A DNA stretch of 17,500 nt from Symbiodinium natans (GCA_905221605.1 CAJNDS010002137.1:396731-414230); one strand, 5' to 3'; positions 1 to 7,556 are shown, numbered from the stretch's first letter. Made by a program: numbers and translations. The notes: generated by a model not told the origin, from the letters alone.

Positions 1-20
1 CGACCAACGTTTCCCCTACA

Positions 21-151
21 CCCTAAACCCTAAACCCTAAACCCTAAACTCTAAACCCGAAACCCTAAACCCTAGCCCTAAACTCTAAACCCTAAACCCT
101 AGCCCTAAACTCTAAACCCCAAACCCCAAACCCTAAACCCTAAACCCCCCC
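21..151 (-). repeat. CCCTAAA telomere-like tract, degenerate
   Basis: Tandem CCCTAAA units with single-base variants (CTCTAAA, CCCTAGC, CCCGAAA, CCCCAAA). It ends in a run of seven C followed by AG, a layout that recurs in the window. Confidence 0.95.
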
Positions 152-153
152 AG

Positions 154-257
154 CCGGCCCGTTCACCGGAGCGCCCAAAGGGCCCGGTGCCAGCCGCATG
201 GCCGGAGGTGCCCTGTGAGCCTGCGCTTCGTTACTTTGGGGCCCAAACAAACCCGAT
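154..257. other. GC-rich island, possible exon, strand unclear
   Basis: Unique GC-rich segment between a C-strand tract and a G-strand tract. On the plus strand it follows a C-run plus CAG (acceptor-like) and holds GGAG followed by GTGCCC (donor-like) at 207/208. That gives a 54-base segment which keeps the reading phase. Open frames also exist on the minus strand with similar third-position composition, so coding is not shown. No protein is recognised. Confidence 0.2.
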
Positions 258-304
258 AGGGTTTAGGGTTTAGGGTTTAGGGTTTAGGGTTGAGGGTTTA
301 GGGT
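257..304 (+). repeat. TTTAGGG tract
   Basis: About six TTTAGGG units, one TTGAGGG variant. It faces the preceding CCCTAAA tract, so the island 152-256 is flanked by inverted telomere tracts. Confidence 0.95.
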
Positions 305-464
305 ATTATAGCACGCAGGGGAAAGTTGAGCATCTATTCTGCATGTGGGTGCGAAGGAGTCGTAGGGATTTGGGGTTTGCTGCCCTTTTATTTCTGGGGG
401 GGGGGGTTTAGGGCAGAGTCGGGTGTGGAACTCTTATGCCCCCCCGCCCAAGAGTCCTGCACGG
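305..464. other. Unique spacer with G11 run
   Basis: No gene recognised. A run of eleven G at 396-406 reads on the minus strand as a C-run followed directly by AG, like the ends of the tracts near 151 and 8706. Confidence 0.6.
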
Positions 465-543
465 CTTGGGGTTGGGGGTTTAGGGTTTAGGGGTTAGGCT
501 TTATTTAGGGTTTAGGGTTTGGGGTTTGGGGTTTAGGGTTTAG
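465..543 (+). repeat. TTTAGGG tract, degenerate
   Basis: TTTAGGG units mixed with TTTGGGG and shortened units. Confidence 0.9.
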
Positions 544-642
544 CCCCAACATACACCCCAACGCAAACTCGGAAGCCCAAATCCCTCAACCACAAACCCT
601 TCGAAAGCCCTACGCCCGTCAAAAGATTCCGCCCAAGGCGAG

Positions 643-810
643 CCCTTAACCCTGAACCCTGAACCCTAACCCTATATACTCTAAACCCTGAACACTGACC
701 CCAAACCCTGAACCCTAAACCCTAAACCGTAAATGTAGATGCTAAACCCCAAACCCCAAACCCCAAACCCTAAGCCCTAAACCCACACCCTATACCCTAA
801 ACCTTAACCC
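643..810 (-). repeat. CCCTAAA tract, degenerate
   Basis: CCCTAAA, CCCTGAA, CCCCAAA and CACTGAC variants. The preceding 544-642 is CCC/AAA-rich and looks like a more decayed array. Confidence 0.9.
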
Positions 811-889
811 TTGCCTGGCTCCCTGCTGCCGCCGGCAGCGGCCGTGGCGGCGCCTGCCGTGAAACTGGGTCTGGAAACCCTGTCCTGGA
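811..889. other. GC-rich island, possible exon, strand unclear
   Basis: Seventy-nine bases of GC-rich unique DNA between two CCCTAAA tracts. The plus strand has an open frame (LPGSLLPPAAAVAAP then further) after a CCGCCGGCAG acceptor-like site. The minus strand has an open frame starting at a GTCCAG acceptor-like site with about 80 percent G/C third positions. Either or neither may be coding. No family recognised. Confidence 0.2.
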
Positions 890-1157
890 CCCCTAAACCC
901 TAAACCCTAAACCCCAAACGCTGAACCCTGAAAAGCCGCAAATCGGAATGGAGCCCTAGTTGCCAAAGTGGTTCAGGGTTTCGGGCTTTAGGGTCAGGAG
1001 GCAACCAAACTAGGAACACGAAAGGCAAACTACAATCGGCAATCAGGGTGGGGGAGGTGTAAACCCTGAAGCCTGAACCCTAAACCCTAGACCCTAAACC
1101 CTGAACCTCCAGCCGAAAGCCCCACATTCGCAACCCTAAGCCCTAGACCCTAAATCC
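890..1157. repeat. Alternating short telomere tracts
   Basis: CCCTAAA units at 890-930, a short TTTAGGG/TTTCGGG patch at 971-995, then CCCTGAA/CCCTAAA at 1061-1108 and CCCTAAG/CCCTAGA at 1131-1157. The unique pieces between them are short and show no recognisable gene. Confidence 0.85.
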
Positions 1158-1160
1158 TGG

Positions 1161-1268
1161 ATTGCAGACTTTGTGGATCAAATCATGGCTCAGGCCCTGT
1201 GGCGTGACGCGGTCTTATCCAAGAAGAGGCAACTAGCCCATCCGACATCAAGCCTCCTCGAAGGCTAA
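1161..1268. other. Possible plus-strand exon (about 1168-1263)
   Basis: Open plus-strand frame including DFVDQIMAQALWRDAVL, preceded by ATTGCAG (acceptor-like) and followed by CGAAG then GCTAAA (GC-type donor) at 1263/1264. The stop at 1266 would lie in the intron. Third positions are only about 60 percent G/C and a minus-strand frame is also open, so support is weak. If used, it ends in a phase that matches the next island at 1299. Confidence 0.25.
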
Positions 1269-1300
1269 ACCCTAAACCCTAAACCCTTAGGGTTTCAGGG
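1266..1300. repeat. Head-to-head CCCTAAA / TTAGGG junction
   Basis: About three CCCTAAA units run straight into TTAGGGTTT, with AAACCCTTAGGGTTT forming an inverted repeat at the join. The orientation is C-strand then G-strand, the reverse of a fusion between two chromosome ends. Confidence 0.85.
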
Positions 1301-1393
1301 TCGAACTCGGCTGTTGAGCGCGCCTTGGAGAGCTTCGTGTTGCTGGAGTTGACGCCTAGGGCACGCTGCCTCAGCCAAGGCTTGAGCCCAGGA
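1299..1393. other. GC-rich island, probable exon, strand unclear
   Basis: Both strands are open here with about 80 percent G/C at third positions. Plus strand: the frame with AVERALESFVLLELTP runs from a TTTCAG acceptor-like site to CCCAG then GATAGG, a GA-type donor at 1391/1392. Minus strand: the frame with PWLRQRALGVNSSNTKLSK lies between CTCAAG and an AAG/GCGCGC donor-like site. One strand is probably coding, but sequence alone does not tell which. Confidence 0.3.
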
Positions 1394-1552
1394 TAGGGTT
1401 TAGGGTTTAGGGTTTAGGGTTTAGGGTTTAGGGTTTAGGGTTTAGGGTTTAGGGTTTAGGGTTTAGGGTTTAGGGTTTAGGGTTTAGGGTTTAGGGTTTA
1501 GGGTTTAGGGTTTCGGGTTTAGGGTTTAGGGTTTAGGGTTTAGGGCTTGGGG
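1394..1552 (+). repeat. Near-perfect TTTAGGG array
   Basis: About 22 consecutive TTTAGGG units with one TTTCGGG near 1511. One of the longest clean arrays in the window. Confidence 0.98.
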
Positions 1553-1589
1553 CATCTCTGAGAATCGTCTATATACGGCTGTGATTCAA

Positions 1590-1783
1590 GGGGTTTAGGG
1601 TTTAGGGGGTTTAGGGTTTTGGGGGTTGAGGGGGTTTAGGGCTTCGGGTTTGTCGATACGGCCGTAGTTTATGAGGTTGTTGAGGGTTTAGGACTTTACG
1701 GTGTAGAATGTAGGGTTTAGGGAGTTCAGGGTTTTAGGGCTTATGGGGGTTCAGGGTTTAGGGGTTTCGGGTTTAGAGTTTAA
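1590..1783 (+). repeat. Degenerate G-strand telomere array
   Basis: TTTAGGG with inserted G or T, and TTCAGGG and TTTCGGG variants, broken by short unique stretches. Confidence 0.85.
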
Positions 1784-2167
1784 TGAGTCATGTTCTGTAA
1801 TCGTGCTTTGCTGAGATCTGAGACTGAGTTCATAGGGGATTTGAAGGTTTTTACCCACCCTACAACAAAAACACCAAGCCCTAGCCACTAAACCCTCAAT
1901 CATGCACGTCAAATCCGAACCCACAATAAACTTCTAACTCCCCAAGGCCAAACCAGGAAGATGCCGTTCCAAGGCACGCAGCTGGGTTGCGCCCCATAAT
2001 TCTGCAGCTAGGAATCTACGTGCTAGGGGCCTTCTGCCACAAGCCTTGCTCGCACAACTCGAAGACAGTCCAGCAGACCCTCACCCGAAGACAGTCCAAA
2101 TCAATGGCAAGTCGGAAACTCCGCCGTGAAAAGCAAAAGTCGCCCCGCGAAATACTAAACAGCTATG
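1784..2167. other. Unique stretch with possible exon 2008-2106
   Basis: No recognisable gene. On the plus strand TCTGCAG ends at 2007, and a 99-base segment follows up to GCAAGT at 2107, a GC-type donor. It is open in the phase that would continue 1299-1391 (RNLRARGLLPQALLAQLEDS). A second frame here is also open from 1987 to 2187. Around 1857-1910 lie decayed CCCTAAA remnants. Confidence 0.2.
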
Positions 2168-2390
2168 CCTTAAACCCTAATCCCTAAACACTATAAGCCC
2201 GATAAACCCAATGAACCCTCTAAATCCCCTAGATTCTCTAAACCCTATGTAAACCCTATAAACCCTCGAAACCCTCCAAAACCCTGTAGACCCTCTAAAC
2301 CCTATAAACCTATAAACTCTGTAAACTCAAAAAAACACCCGTAACAAAAACCCTACAAAGCCTAAACCCTAAACCCGAAACCCCAAACCC
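2168..2390 (-). repeat. C-strand array with nine-base variant unit
   Basis: Starts as CCCTAAA-like, then becomes CCCTNNAAA: CCCTATAAA, CCCTCGAAA, CCCTCCAAA, CCCTGTAGA, CCCTCTAAA in a row (about 2240-2320), and returns to CCCTAAA. Confidence 0.85.
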
Positions 2391-2482
2391 TTTGGGAGCC
2401 CATGGAGAGGACCGGGCCCCTCTTGGAGAAGGTACCGCCGCCGCCGGAGGTCCCTGAAGAAGCTCCGGGATGCTGTTGCTGG
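2391..2482. other. GC-rich island, possible exon, strand unclear
   Basis: Ninety bases flanked by a C-strand tract on the left and a G-strand tract on the right. Plus strand: open frame with EPMERTGPLLEKVPPPPEV, about 73 percent G/C third positions, AAG/GTACCG donor-like site. Minus strand: two open frames, one starting after CAACAG with about 79 percent G/C third positions. Not resolvable by eye. Confidence 0.2.
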
Positions 2483-2645
2483 TTTAGGGTTTAGGGTTTA
2501 GGGTTTAGGGTTTAGGGTTTAGGGTTTAGGGTTTAGGGTTTAGGGTTTAGGGTTTAGGGTTTAGTCTAGGGTCTAGGGTTTAGGGTTTCAGGGTTTAAGG
2601 TTTCAGGGTTTAAGGCTTCAGGATTTAGGGTTTAGGATTTAGGGC
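2482..2645 (+). repeat. TTTAGGG array, perfect then degenerate
   Basis: Perfect units to about 2564, then TCTAGGG, TTTCAGGG and TTTAAGG variants. Decay lies on the right-hand side only. Confidence 0.97.
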
Positions 2646-2902
2646 TTCCACTTTGTTCACTACTGAGGCTCTTAAAACCCCACTGGTGTGTGAGTGAGAC
2701 ACCGAAAACCTAAAACCTAAAACCCGAAACCGCCGAAACCCAAAACGTTTAGGGCGCAAGGCTGAGTCTTAGGGGTCGCGCCTGCTTGCCCTCTGAGCCG
2801 GTACTTGGGAGACATTGCTCCTTAAGACCGAGCTTAGCCTAGGCACTAACACTTAGGGATTGGGTTTTAGGGTTTAGGGTTTAGGTTTTAGGGTTTAGGG
2901 TT
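2646..2902. other. Short unique pieces with decayed tracts
   Basis: Unique DNA with a decayed C-strand patch (AAAACCTAAAACC, 2701-2746) and a TTTAGGG tract at 2851-2902. No gene recognised. Confidence 0.7.
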
Positions 2903-3254
2903 ACGACCCCAAGTCACGTGAGCCCCCTACGTGCGCGCTGGCTGTCGGATATCGGGCTCCCAATCCGTCACATTGCTCGGCGTAAACCTCAGTCTTGCCC
3001 CAGACACTCATACCCAAGAGCCGGGTGCCCGAGTGAAACTGCAATGCCCTTCGTCAGGGAAAGGATCTCAAGGGCGCCCGCAGCCGATCAGGCATTGACT
3101 GGCGCTGCAGCAACCTCATTCGCCACCGCATGGGGCAGCAGGACGAAGTAGCCATTGCGGGTGCACAAACTGTGGAGGTGGCGGAAGAAGCACAGCTTTC
3201 AGCGAAGGTCCCCATGAGACCGACCCTAGGCCTGCCCCATGCCCCAGACGACCT
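2903..3254. other. Unique GC-rich stretch containing the exon candidate at 3115
   Basis: The left part (2903-3090) holds no recognisable feature. The plus strand is open from 2918 to 3151 and, in another frame, from 3037 to 3264, but with ordinary third-position composition. The best coding signal is on the minus strand and is listed separately. Confidence 0.6.
3115..3195 (-). CDS. Candidate internal exon, unknown protein
   Basis: Minus-strand 27-codon segment, residues including FFRHLHSLCTRNGY and FVLLPHAVANE. About 85 percent of its third positions are G or C, against roughly 60 percent in the open plus-strand frame. It starts after CTGAAAG and ends GAG followed by GTTGCT, a GT donor, so it begins and ends on whole codons. 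If the donor is not used the frame continues to a stop at 3088-3090, giving a 36-codon terminal exon. No family recognised. On the minus strand, telomere-rich DNA follows the exon only after the unique stretch to 2903. Confidence 0.4.
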
Positions 3255-3380
3255 CCCTAAACCCTAAACCCTAAACCCTAAACCCTAAACCCTAAACCCT
3301 AAACCCTAAACCCTAAACCCTAAACCCTAAACCCTAAACCCTAAACCCTAAACCCTAAACCCAAACCCTAAACCCTAAAC
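3255..3380 (-). repeat. Near-perfect CCCTAAA array
   Basis: About 18 units, perfect except for one missing base near 3360. Confidence 0.98.
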
Positions 3381-3713
3381 TACCCAAAAAAGGTCCGCAA
3401 AACCCTCCTAGCATCGCTAAGCCTCTTCATCCCCCCCATACACCCCAAAAGCCCCCCCAATGATGCCCAAAGCCTATAAGCCCCAAACCGTCCTGATTCC
3501 CGAATTTCCCGATGAAGACCTACAGTTCACAAGAAGGAAAATAGGCAGTTTAGGTATCTCCAATATATAGCACGCGAAGGGATCATACAGGCACCCTGCC
3601 AGGTCTCAACTCCCCAGTCAGAACCAGGAAGCAAAAGCCCAAATTCTTGATCAAACGAACCCTAGACACGCGACCAGAAACCCTTACTATAATAATCTCG
3701 ATTCCCTAAACAA
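3381..3713. other. Unique AT-richer spacer, no gene seen
   Basis: CCC/AAA-rich on the left and AT-rich around 3560 and 3690. Several short frames are open on the plus strand near 3600-3700, without third-position bias. No RNA gene or transposon end recognised. Confidence 0.6.
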
Positions 3714-3767
3714 CCCTAAACCCTAAACCCTAAACCCTAAACCCTAAACCCTAAACCCTAAACCCTA
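3714..3767 (-). repeat. Perfect CCCTAAA tract
   Basis: Nearly eight perfect units. Confidence 0.98.
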
Positions 3768-3768
3768 G

Positions 3769-3867
3769 GCTCGTTTGGTCCCCCCAGGGAAGAGCCCTAC
3801 TTTCCTGCGAACCCGGATTTCCTGCCGGCCTGAGAAGGTTGCGGCGTTCCTCCAGTTGAAGGAGTTT
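3769..3867. other. GC-rich island, possible exon, strand unclear
   Basis: Flanked by a C-strand tract on the left and a G-strand tract on the right. Plus strand: open frame (PEKVAAFLQLK near the end) with about 70 percent G/C third positions, AG/G at 3768 and AAG/GAGTTT at 3861. Two minus-strand frames are also open. Confidence 0.2.
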
Positions 3868-4223
3868 AGGGTTTTGGGTTTAGGGTTTAGGGTTTTAGGG
3901 TTTAGGGTTCAGGGTTTAGGGCTACTTTGAAAACCAGGTGTGGGAACCCTTAACACCTCCGAAACCCCTCAACCCTAAACCTTAAACCCTAAACCCGAAG
4001 CCCTAAACCCTCAGCGCTTAAAGCTATTCCCATCCCCACACGCTCGTAAACCCGCAACTAAACTCCAGACCTTAGACCCTAAACTACCCTTTGCTACACC
4101 CAACACCCTGAACCCCAACAACACAGCCCCCCAAAGTCCTCCTTGAGGCGTCTGTCCTGGCCGCGATTAGGTTCAAGGTATAAGAGGGATACCCTAATCC
4201 CTAAACACTAAACCCTAAACCCG
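3865..4223. repeat. Mixed tracts and short unique pieces
   Basis: TTTAGGG at 3865-3921, CCCTAAA variants at 3973-4011, a decayed C-strand region to 4120, and CCCTAAA at 4192-4223. Near 4127-4184 there is a plus-strand segment ending TTCAAG then GTATAAG, a good GT donor match at 4178. The preceding 17 codons are open and start after ACACAG. Confidence 0.75.
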
Positions 4224-4262
4224 GGCTTTCTTGGGGGCAAAAGGCCCTGTTGGCTTTCCCAT

Positions 4263-4370
4263 ACTACTACTTGCGTAAGAAACCCCCCGACAAATTAAAG
4301 ATTATGATCAGTAAAATGCCGTTATCAGAAAGAACACTTTCGTGTTTGGGGTTCTTAAGCAACTAGTCGC
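4263..4370. mobile_element. Family 1 inverted-repeat element (MITE-like), copy A
   Basis: About 108 bases with terminal inverted repeats. The left end reads ACTACTACTTGC then GTAAGAAACCCCCC. The right end reads GGGGTTCTTAAGC then AACTAGTCGC, its reverse complement with a few changes. The interior is AT-rich and shares AAAGATNATGATC with copy C. No transposase is present, so it would be non-autonomous. No clear target-site duplication. In this copy the left repeat contains GTAAGA (donor-like, 4275) and the right one TTCTTAAG (acceptor-like, ending 4359), so it could be spliced out as an intron. Confidence 0.65.
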
Positions 4371-4557
4371 AGATCTATGTCTGCGTACCTGTGTATTATA
4401 AGCATACATGAACTGACAAGCACGTGGTACCAACATGATTTTTTTTGCGGGTTCCTTCGAGCGACCACACTCACCGATACATACATGTATATCATACAGC
4501 CACAGATACGGCAATGAAACACACAAACGCCCAGCTGCACATGTTTGTTGTGGAGAA
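4371..4557. other. Unique AT-rich spacer, no gene seen
   Basis: Stop-poor on the minus strand (frames 4308-4526 and 4355-4540) and on the plus strand to about 4518. All have mixed third positions and no recognisable domain, so they are probably chance frames. Confidence 0.5.
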
Positions 4558-4620
4558 CACCCCTAAACCCTAAACAGCAACCCTAGAAGTTATAGTTATA
4601 GACCCTAAACCCTGAACCCT
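4558..4620 (-). repeat. Degenerate CCCTAAA tract
   Basis: Four to five units with an inserted AGTTATAGTTATAG stretch. Confidence 0.85.
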
Positions 4621-4678
4621 ACCGCAAGCAAACACAGCGCGTGCGAGCTCGCGGGCCTCAGTTCAATGCAGGGCTCGT

Positions 4679-4800
4679 CCCTAAACCCTAAACCCTAAAC
4701 CCTAAACCCTAAACCCTAAACCCTAAACCCTAAACCCTAAACCCTAAACCCTAAACCCTAAACCCTAAACCCTAAACCCTAAACCCTAAACCCTAAACCC
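4679..4800 (-). repeat. Perfect CCCTAAA array
   Basis: Seventeen unbroken units, 122 bases. The island before it (4621-4678) is GC-rich and open in frames on both strands. Confidence 0.99.
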
Positions 4801-4977
4801 GAACGGCTTTCCCAAGGCCTTGAAAGGTTGGAACTGCACCCTGGGCCTTTCAGGGAGGCTGTCGAGGCAAAGTTTAAACACTACCTGCACCCCTTTGGGG
4901 TGTCCACCTTTTTGTTTATACTGTTAACTGAGAAGGCTTTTAGGGTATTTGGGGCTGTATGCCTTAGGGCTTTGGGT
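4801..4977. other. Unique island, possible exon
   Basis: The plus-strand frame runs on to 5049 without a stop and includes LHPGPFREAVEAKFKHYL. The later part decays into lysine/proline codons made by telomere-like repeats. A GTCGAG/GCAAAG donor-like site lies near 4866. A minus-strand frame is also open. Not resolved. Confidence 0.2.
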
Positions 4978-5112
4978 CCTAAAGCCCTAAACCCCACAAC
5001 CAAGAACAAACCTAAACCCCGTAACAAACCTAAACCCCACAAAGCCTAAACCCTACAACCGAAAACCCCTGAACCACATACCCTCAACCCTACACCCTAT
5101 AAACCCCAAACC
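4978..5112 (-). repeat. Degenerate C-strand array
   Basis: CCCTAAACCCCACAAC-type units with AC-rich insertions. Confidence 0.85.
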
Positions 5113-5117
5113 TTCAG

Positions 5118-5216
5118 GGTTTCAAGGGGGCCATCGGGTTCTGGGCCGGGTGTGTCCTCCTCAGCATGGCTCACGTTCATCAACTGGAGCTGCTCCACAT
5201 GACCTCAGGCGTCACG
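5118..5216. other. GC-rich island, probable exon, strand unclear
   Basis: Plus strand: frame with FKGAIGFWAGCVLLSMAH between CCTTCAG (ends 5117) and TCAG/GCGTCA (5208), a GC-type donor, about 73 percent G/C third positions. Minus strand: frame with HVEQLQLMNVSHAEED ending CTGAAG/GTTTGG, a GT donor. The minus reading matches the donor style of 8266-8340. Confidence 0.3.
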
Positions 5217-5291
5217 GGTTTAGGGTTTAACCGCAGGGTTTAGGGTTTAGGGTTTAGGGTTTAGGGTTTAGGGCTTAGGGTTTAGGGTTTA
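5216..5291 (+). repeat. TTTAGGG tract
   Basis: About nine units, bounded on both sides by GGGTTTAACCGC, so the ends of the tract are themselves repeated. Confidence 0.95.
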
Positions 5292-5344
5292 ACCGCCACT
5301 AGAGACGGCCTCTTCCCTTATCAGCCCAGTGGGATGGGGGCTCC

Positions 5345-5510
5345 GTAAACCGTAAACGCTAAACCTTAAACCCCTAAATCCCTATAAACCTATAAACCCC
5401 TAAACCCCTAAACCCCTAAAGCCCTACACCCCTACACCCCTAGACCCTAAACCACCAAACCCCAAAACCCCAAAACCCTAAACCCCTAAACCCTCAACCC
5501 CTAAATCCCC
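5345..5510 (-). repeat. C-strand array with eight-base CCCCTAAA unit
   Basis: CCCCTAAA, CCCCTACA and CCCCAAAA octamers in tandem, locally replacing the heptamer. Confidence 0.9.
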
Positions 5511-5580
5511 TGCTTGGGATGCACACCGCCCCGTGCGGCCCGGTGCGACGCTGCCTGGCAGTCGGTGAGCGATTGGGGGC
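5511..5580. other. GC-rich island
   Basis: Plus strand holds CAGTCG/GTGAGC, a good GT donor match at 5565, but no AG acceptor lies close upstream. The minus strand is open in a frame starting after CCCTTAG. Coding status unknown. Confidence 0.2.
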
Positions 5581-5581
5581 T

Positions 5582-5740
5582 AAGGGTTTAGGGTTTGGTT
5601 TGGGGTTCAGGGTTTAGGGTTTGGGGTTTGGGATTTAGGCTTCAGGGTTTAAGGTTTGGGGTTCAGGGCGTAGGGTCTAGGGTTTGGGGTGTAGGGTTTG
5701 GGAAGGAGGCTAAGGGGTTCAGGGGTGGGGGTGGTTCAGG
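5582..5740 (+). repeat. Degenerate G-strand array
   Basis: TTTAGGG mixed with TTTGGGG, TTCAGGG and TCTAGGG. Confidence 0.9.
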
Positions 5741-6100
5741 TTTTTAAAGGACAGCCCGGCCCCTGGGGGGCAAACAAGCATCAATTGAGACGGGGGGCGG
5801 TTATTAAAGCGAGGTTATAACATTCACAACCTTAAACTACTTGTGATAAACATTAAAGAATTCCCCTTACAAAACCCCCAAAACAGTCATCGTATTCGCC
5901 CAGTAAAGATTGGACATAAGTGATTGCCATGCACATTCTAGATTGAAATCTGTTCCTAGACATTGTTCGTCCTACTAAACCGCAATCCTTAACAGTTAAA
6001 CTCCACTTCTAGGTTCTGCATAATTGAGCCCGAATGCGACACTCTCAAGATTCTCAAGGTACACCTGGAACCCGAGCACTCAAATCCTGGGATACGTATG
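5741..6100. other. Unique AT-richer spacer, no gene seen
   Basis: Ordinary sequence without telomere units, transposon ends or RNA genes that I recognise. All frames carry many stops. Confidence 0.6.
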
Positions 6101-6155
6101 CTAAACCCTAAACCCTAAACCCTGAACCCTGCACCTTAAACTCTAAACTCTGAAC
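6101..6155 (-). repeat. CCCTAAA tract
   Basis: About seven units, decaying to CTCTAAA on the right. Confidence 0.9.
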
Positions 6156-6430
6156 CGGGATGAGGACCACAACTGCAGATTCTGGTCCTGGCGTTGTGAA
6201 GCCTGCTCTGGGTTGGGCGCCTTTCCTTGGACCCAACCCACACATCCGGGTTTGCGAAATTCGGGGTAGCTTATGGTCCGTAGCATAAGGGAATCCTACT
6301 ATTTGGGGGGGTCTATTTTAGGCGTTTCCTATTTTCGTAAACCCACATGAACGATGCGCAGCTTTCCTCGCTTCCTCACCCAGCACGTCCTGCATCTGTG
6401 CGGCCAAAGCAGCATCACGGTTCCTCACCC
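6156..6430. other. Unique island, possible terminal exon 6179-6288
   Basis: Plus strand: after ACTGCAG a frame of 36 codons (PALGWAPFLGPNPHIRVCEI within it) runs to a TAA at 6286. Its entry phase would match an exon ending at 5208. A minus-strand frame is also open. No protein recognised. Confidence 0.2.
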
Positions 6431-6431
6431 A

Positions 6432-6532
6432 AAGGGTCCATGTACCTATATAGTATCTACTTGGGCCTTAATTGGGTCCCCATATAGTAGCTTTAGGGCC
6501 CAAGAATATGCTATATGGGTACATGGACCCTT
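6432..6532. mobile_element. Long hairpin element (foldback / MITE-like)
   Basis: The left arm 6432-6471 begins AAGGGTCCATGTACC. The right arm 6493-6532 is its reverse complement over about 40 bases with a handful of mismatches, the outer 15 identical. The loop is about 21 bases and contains a shorter related motif (GGGTCCCCATATAGTAG). No protein-coding content. The TTAGGG just outside the right arm suggests insertion next to telomere-like DNA. Confidence 0.65.
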
Positions 6533-6640
6533 AGGGTTAGGCTGCTCATCTCCAAGGAGATCATCTCATATCCTTCGCCGCTCCAGTGACTGCCTGCGCG
6601 CCAGATTGAGCAACCCAGCACCCAAATTTTGGGACGCCCC

Positions 6641-6751
6641 AAACCCTAAACCTAAACCCTACACCCTCAACCCTAGGCCCTGAACCCTAAACCCTAAGGG
6701 TCTAAACCCTAAACCCTGAACCCTTATAAACCCTAAAACCCCCCCCCCCCC
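6641..6751 (-). repeat. CCCTAAA tract ending in C13
   Basis: CCCTAAA and variants with one internal AAGGGT inversion, ending in thirteen C, then GCAG. Confidence 0.9.
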
Positions 6752-6769
6752 GCAGCGCGCAGGAGCGGC

Positions 6770-6817
6770 CCGCAGCACGGACTTGTAGTTGTCCCCGAAG
6801 GCATCGGAGAGGTTGAA
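6770..6817 (-). CDS. Candidate exon, unknown protein
   Basis: Minus-strand frame FNLSDAFGDNYKSVLR with nearly every third position G or C (15 of 16 codons), the strongest codon bias in the left half. It starts after ACCACGCCCAG. A GC-type donor fits after CGG (6770), but the frame stays open to about 6753, where a G-run begins. The plus strand is also open (HGLVVVPEGIGE) with a C-run plus GCAG before it, but with clearly weaker codon bias. Downstream on the minus strand is the CCCTAAA tract 6641-6751, which would be intron. Function not recognised. Confidence 0.4.
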
Positions 6818-6889
6818 CTGGGCGTGGTTGGTTTGGGCTTTAAGGGTTCCTAGGAGGTTCATGGGTTGTTTAGGGTTTAGGGTGAAGGC

Positions 6890-7220
6890 CCCTGACATGC
6901 CGAAGGTCCGAACAAGGCGAGAGACCCCAAGAGCCACCAAAAGGCTTCAAAAGACCCCCTAAAAGAAGGGGGACCCCAGGATGCCCGTACCCGCAATGAA
7001 AAATGCGATTTTTTGGTACTGACATCGATGGTTTTGGGCACCCCTTCATTTTACCCCGGAAGGGCCAGGAAAGCCCCCAGGAAGCCCACAAAAGGCCCCA
7101 AGAGCCACCAAAAGGCTTGAGGCCCTTAAAGCAGGGGAATCCAGGAGCAGGCGCAAAGGGTTTCCCTGACCTTCAAGTAAATAAGGGCCTCTACGGGCCC
7201 TGACACGCCGAAGGCCCGAA
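6890..7220. repeat. Locally repeated GC-rich segment
   Basis: A perfect 23-base match, beginning CCCCAAGAGCCACC, occurs at 6925-6947 and 7096-7118. CCCTGACAYGCCGAAGGYCC occurs at 6890 and 7198. The two pairs are in opposite order, so this is a rearranged duplication rather than a simple tandem. The plus frame 7003-7203 and minus frame 6870-7091 cross it and look like chance frames. Confidence 0.7.
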
Positions 7221-7433
7221 AAGGGCCGAGGCTACCCCCAACCCCAGCTTAAACCCTAACAGCGCAACTTTAAACACATCAAAGCAAGCATCAGGGCACA
7301 AGAAAATAATTCCATCAACCCTAAACCCTAATAGAGTATAGTTTGGGTGGCCGGGGTGGGTTGACGGAGGGTTTAGGGTTTAGGGTTCAGGGTTCAGGAT
7401 CTAGTGTTAGGGGTGTTAGGGCTTTAGGGTCTC
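7221..7433. repeat. Short unique stretch then TTTAGGG tract
   Basis: Unique to about 7317, two CCCTAAA units at 7318-7331, then TTTAGGG/TTCAGGG at 7368-7425. No gene seen. Confidence 0.75.
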
Positions 7434-7556
7434 TTTGCCTTAGTTCATGGGTACTTATAACCCCCAAGTACAAGTCTACTTACAACCTAAAGGACCCAGG
7501 GGGCTTATGAGTACAGTTCCATGGTGGGTTGCGAGTACCCTGAAGCTCCAAGTAGT
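7434..7556. mobile_element. Family 2 inverted-repeat element, copy 1
   Basis: Matches 15781-15912 over its length: TTCATGGGTACTTATAACCCC on the left, then shared blocks AAGTCTACTT and AACCTAAAGGAC. The right end is AGTACCCTGAAGCTCCAAGTAG. Left and right ends are inverted repeats of each other; the left end of this copy has drifted. Non-coding, about 120 bases. Confidence 0.65.

Noticed and set aside
4308-4540. Two minus-strand frames with ATG-like starts
   Set aside because: AT-rich, no codon bias, overlapping each other and the edge of a transposon-like element.
5150-5216. HQLELLHMT resembling the catalytic loop of protein kinases
   Set aside because: The invariant aspartate and the following lysine and asparagine are absent.
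5855-5885. CTACTTGTGATAAACATTAAAG resembling a family 1 end
   Set aside because: Similarity is short and no matching inverted end was found nearby.
6276-6290. TCCGTAGC resembles the start of the dinoflagellate spliced leader
   Set aside because: Only eight bases match; the diagnostic CATTTTGGCTCAAG part is missing.
6755-6830. Plus-strand HGLVVVPEGIGE resembling a phosphofructokinase loop
   Set aside because: Weak codon bias compared with the minus strand and far too short to support a family.
6870-7203. Frames on both strands across the local repeat
   Set aside because: They follow the repeat words, share no bias and encode proline/lysine-rich low-complexity sequence.
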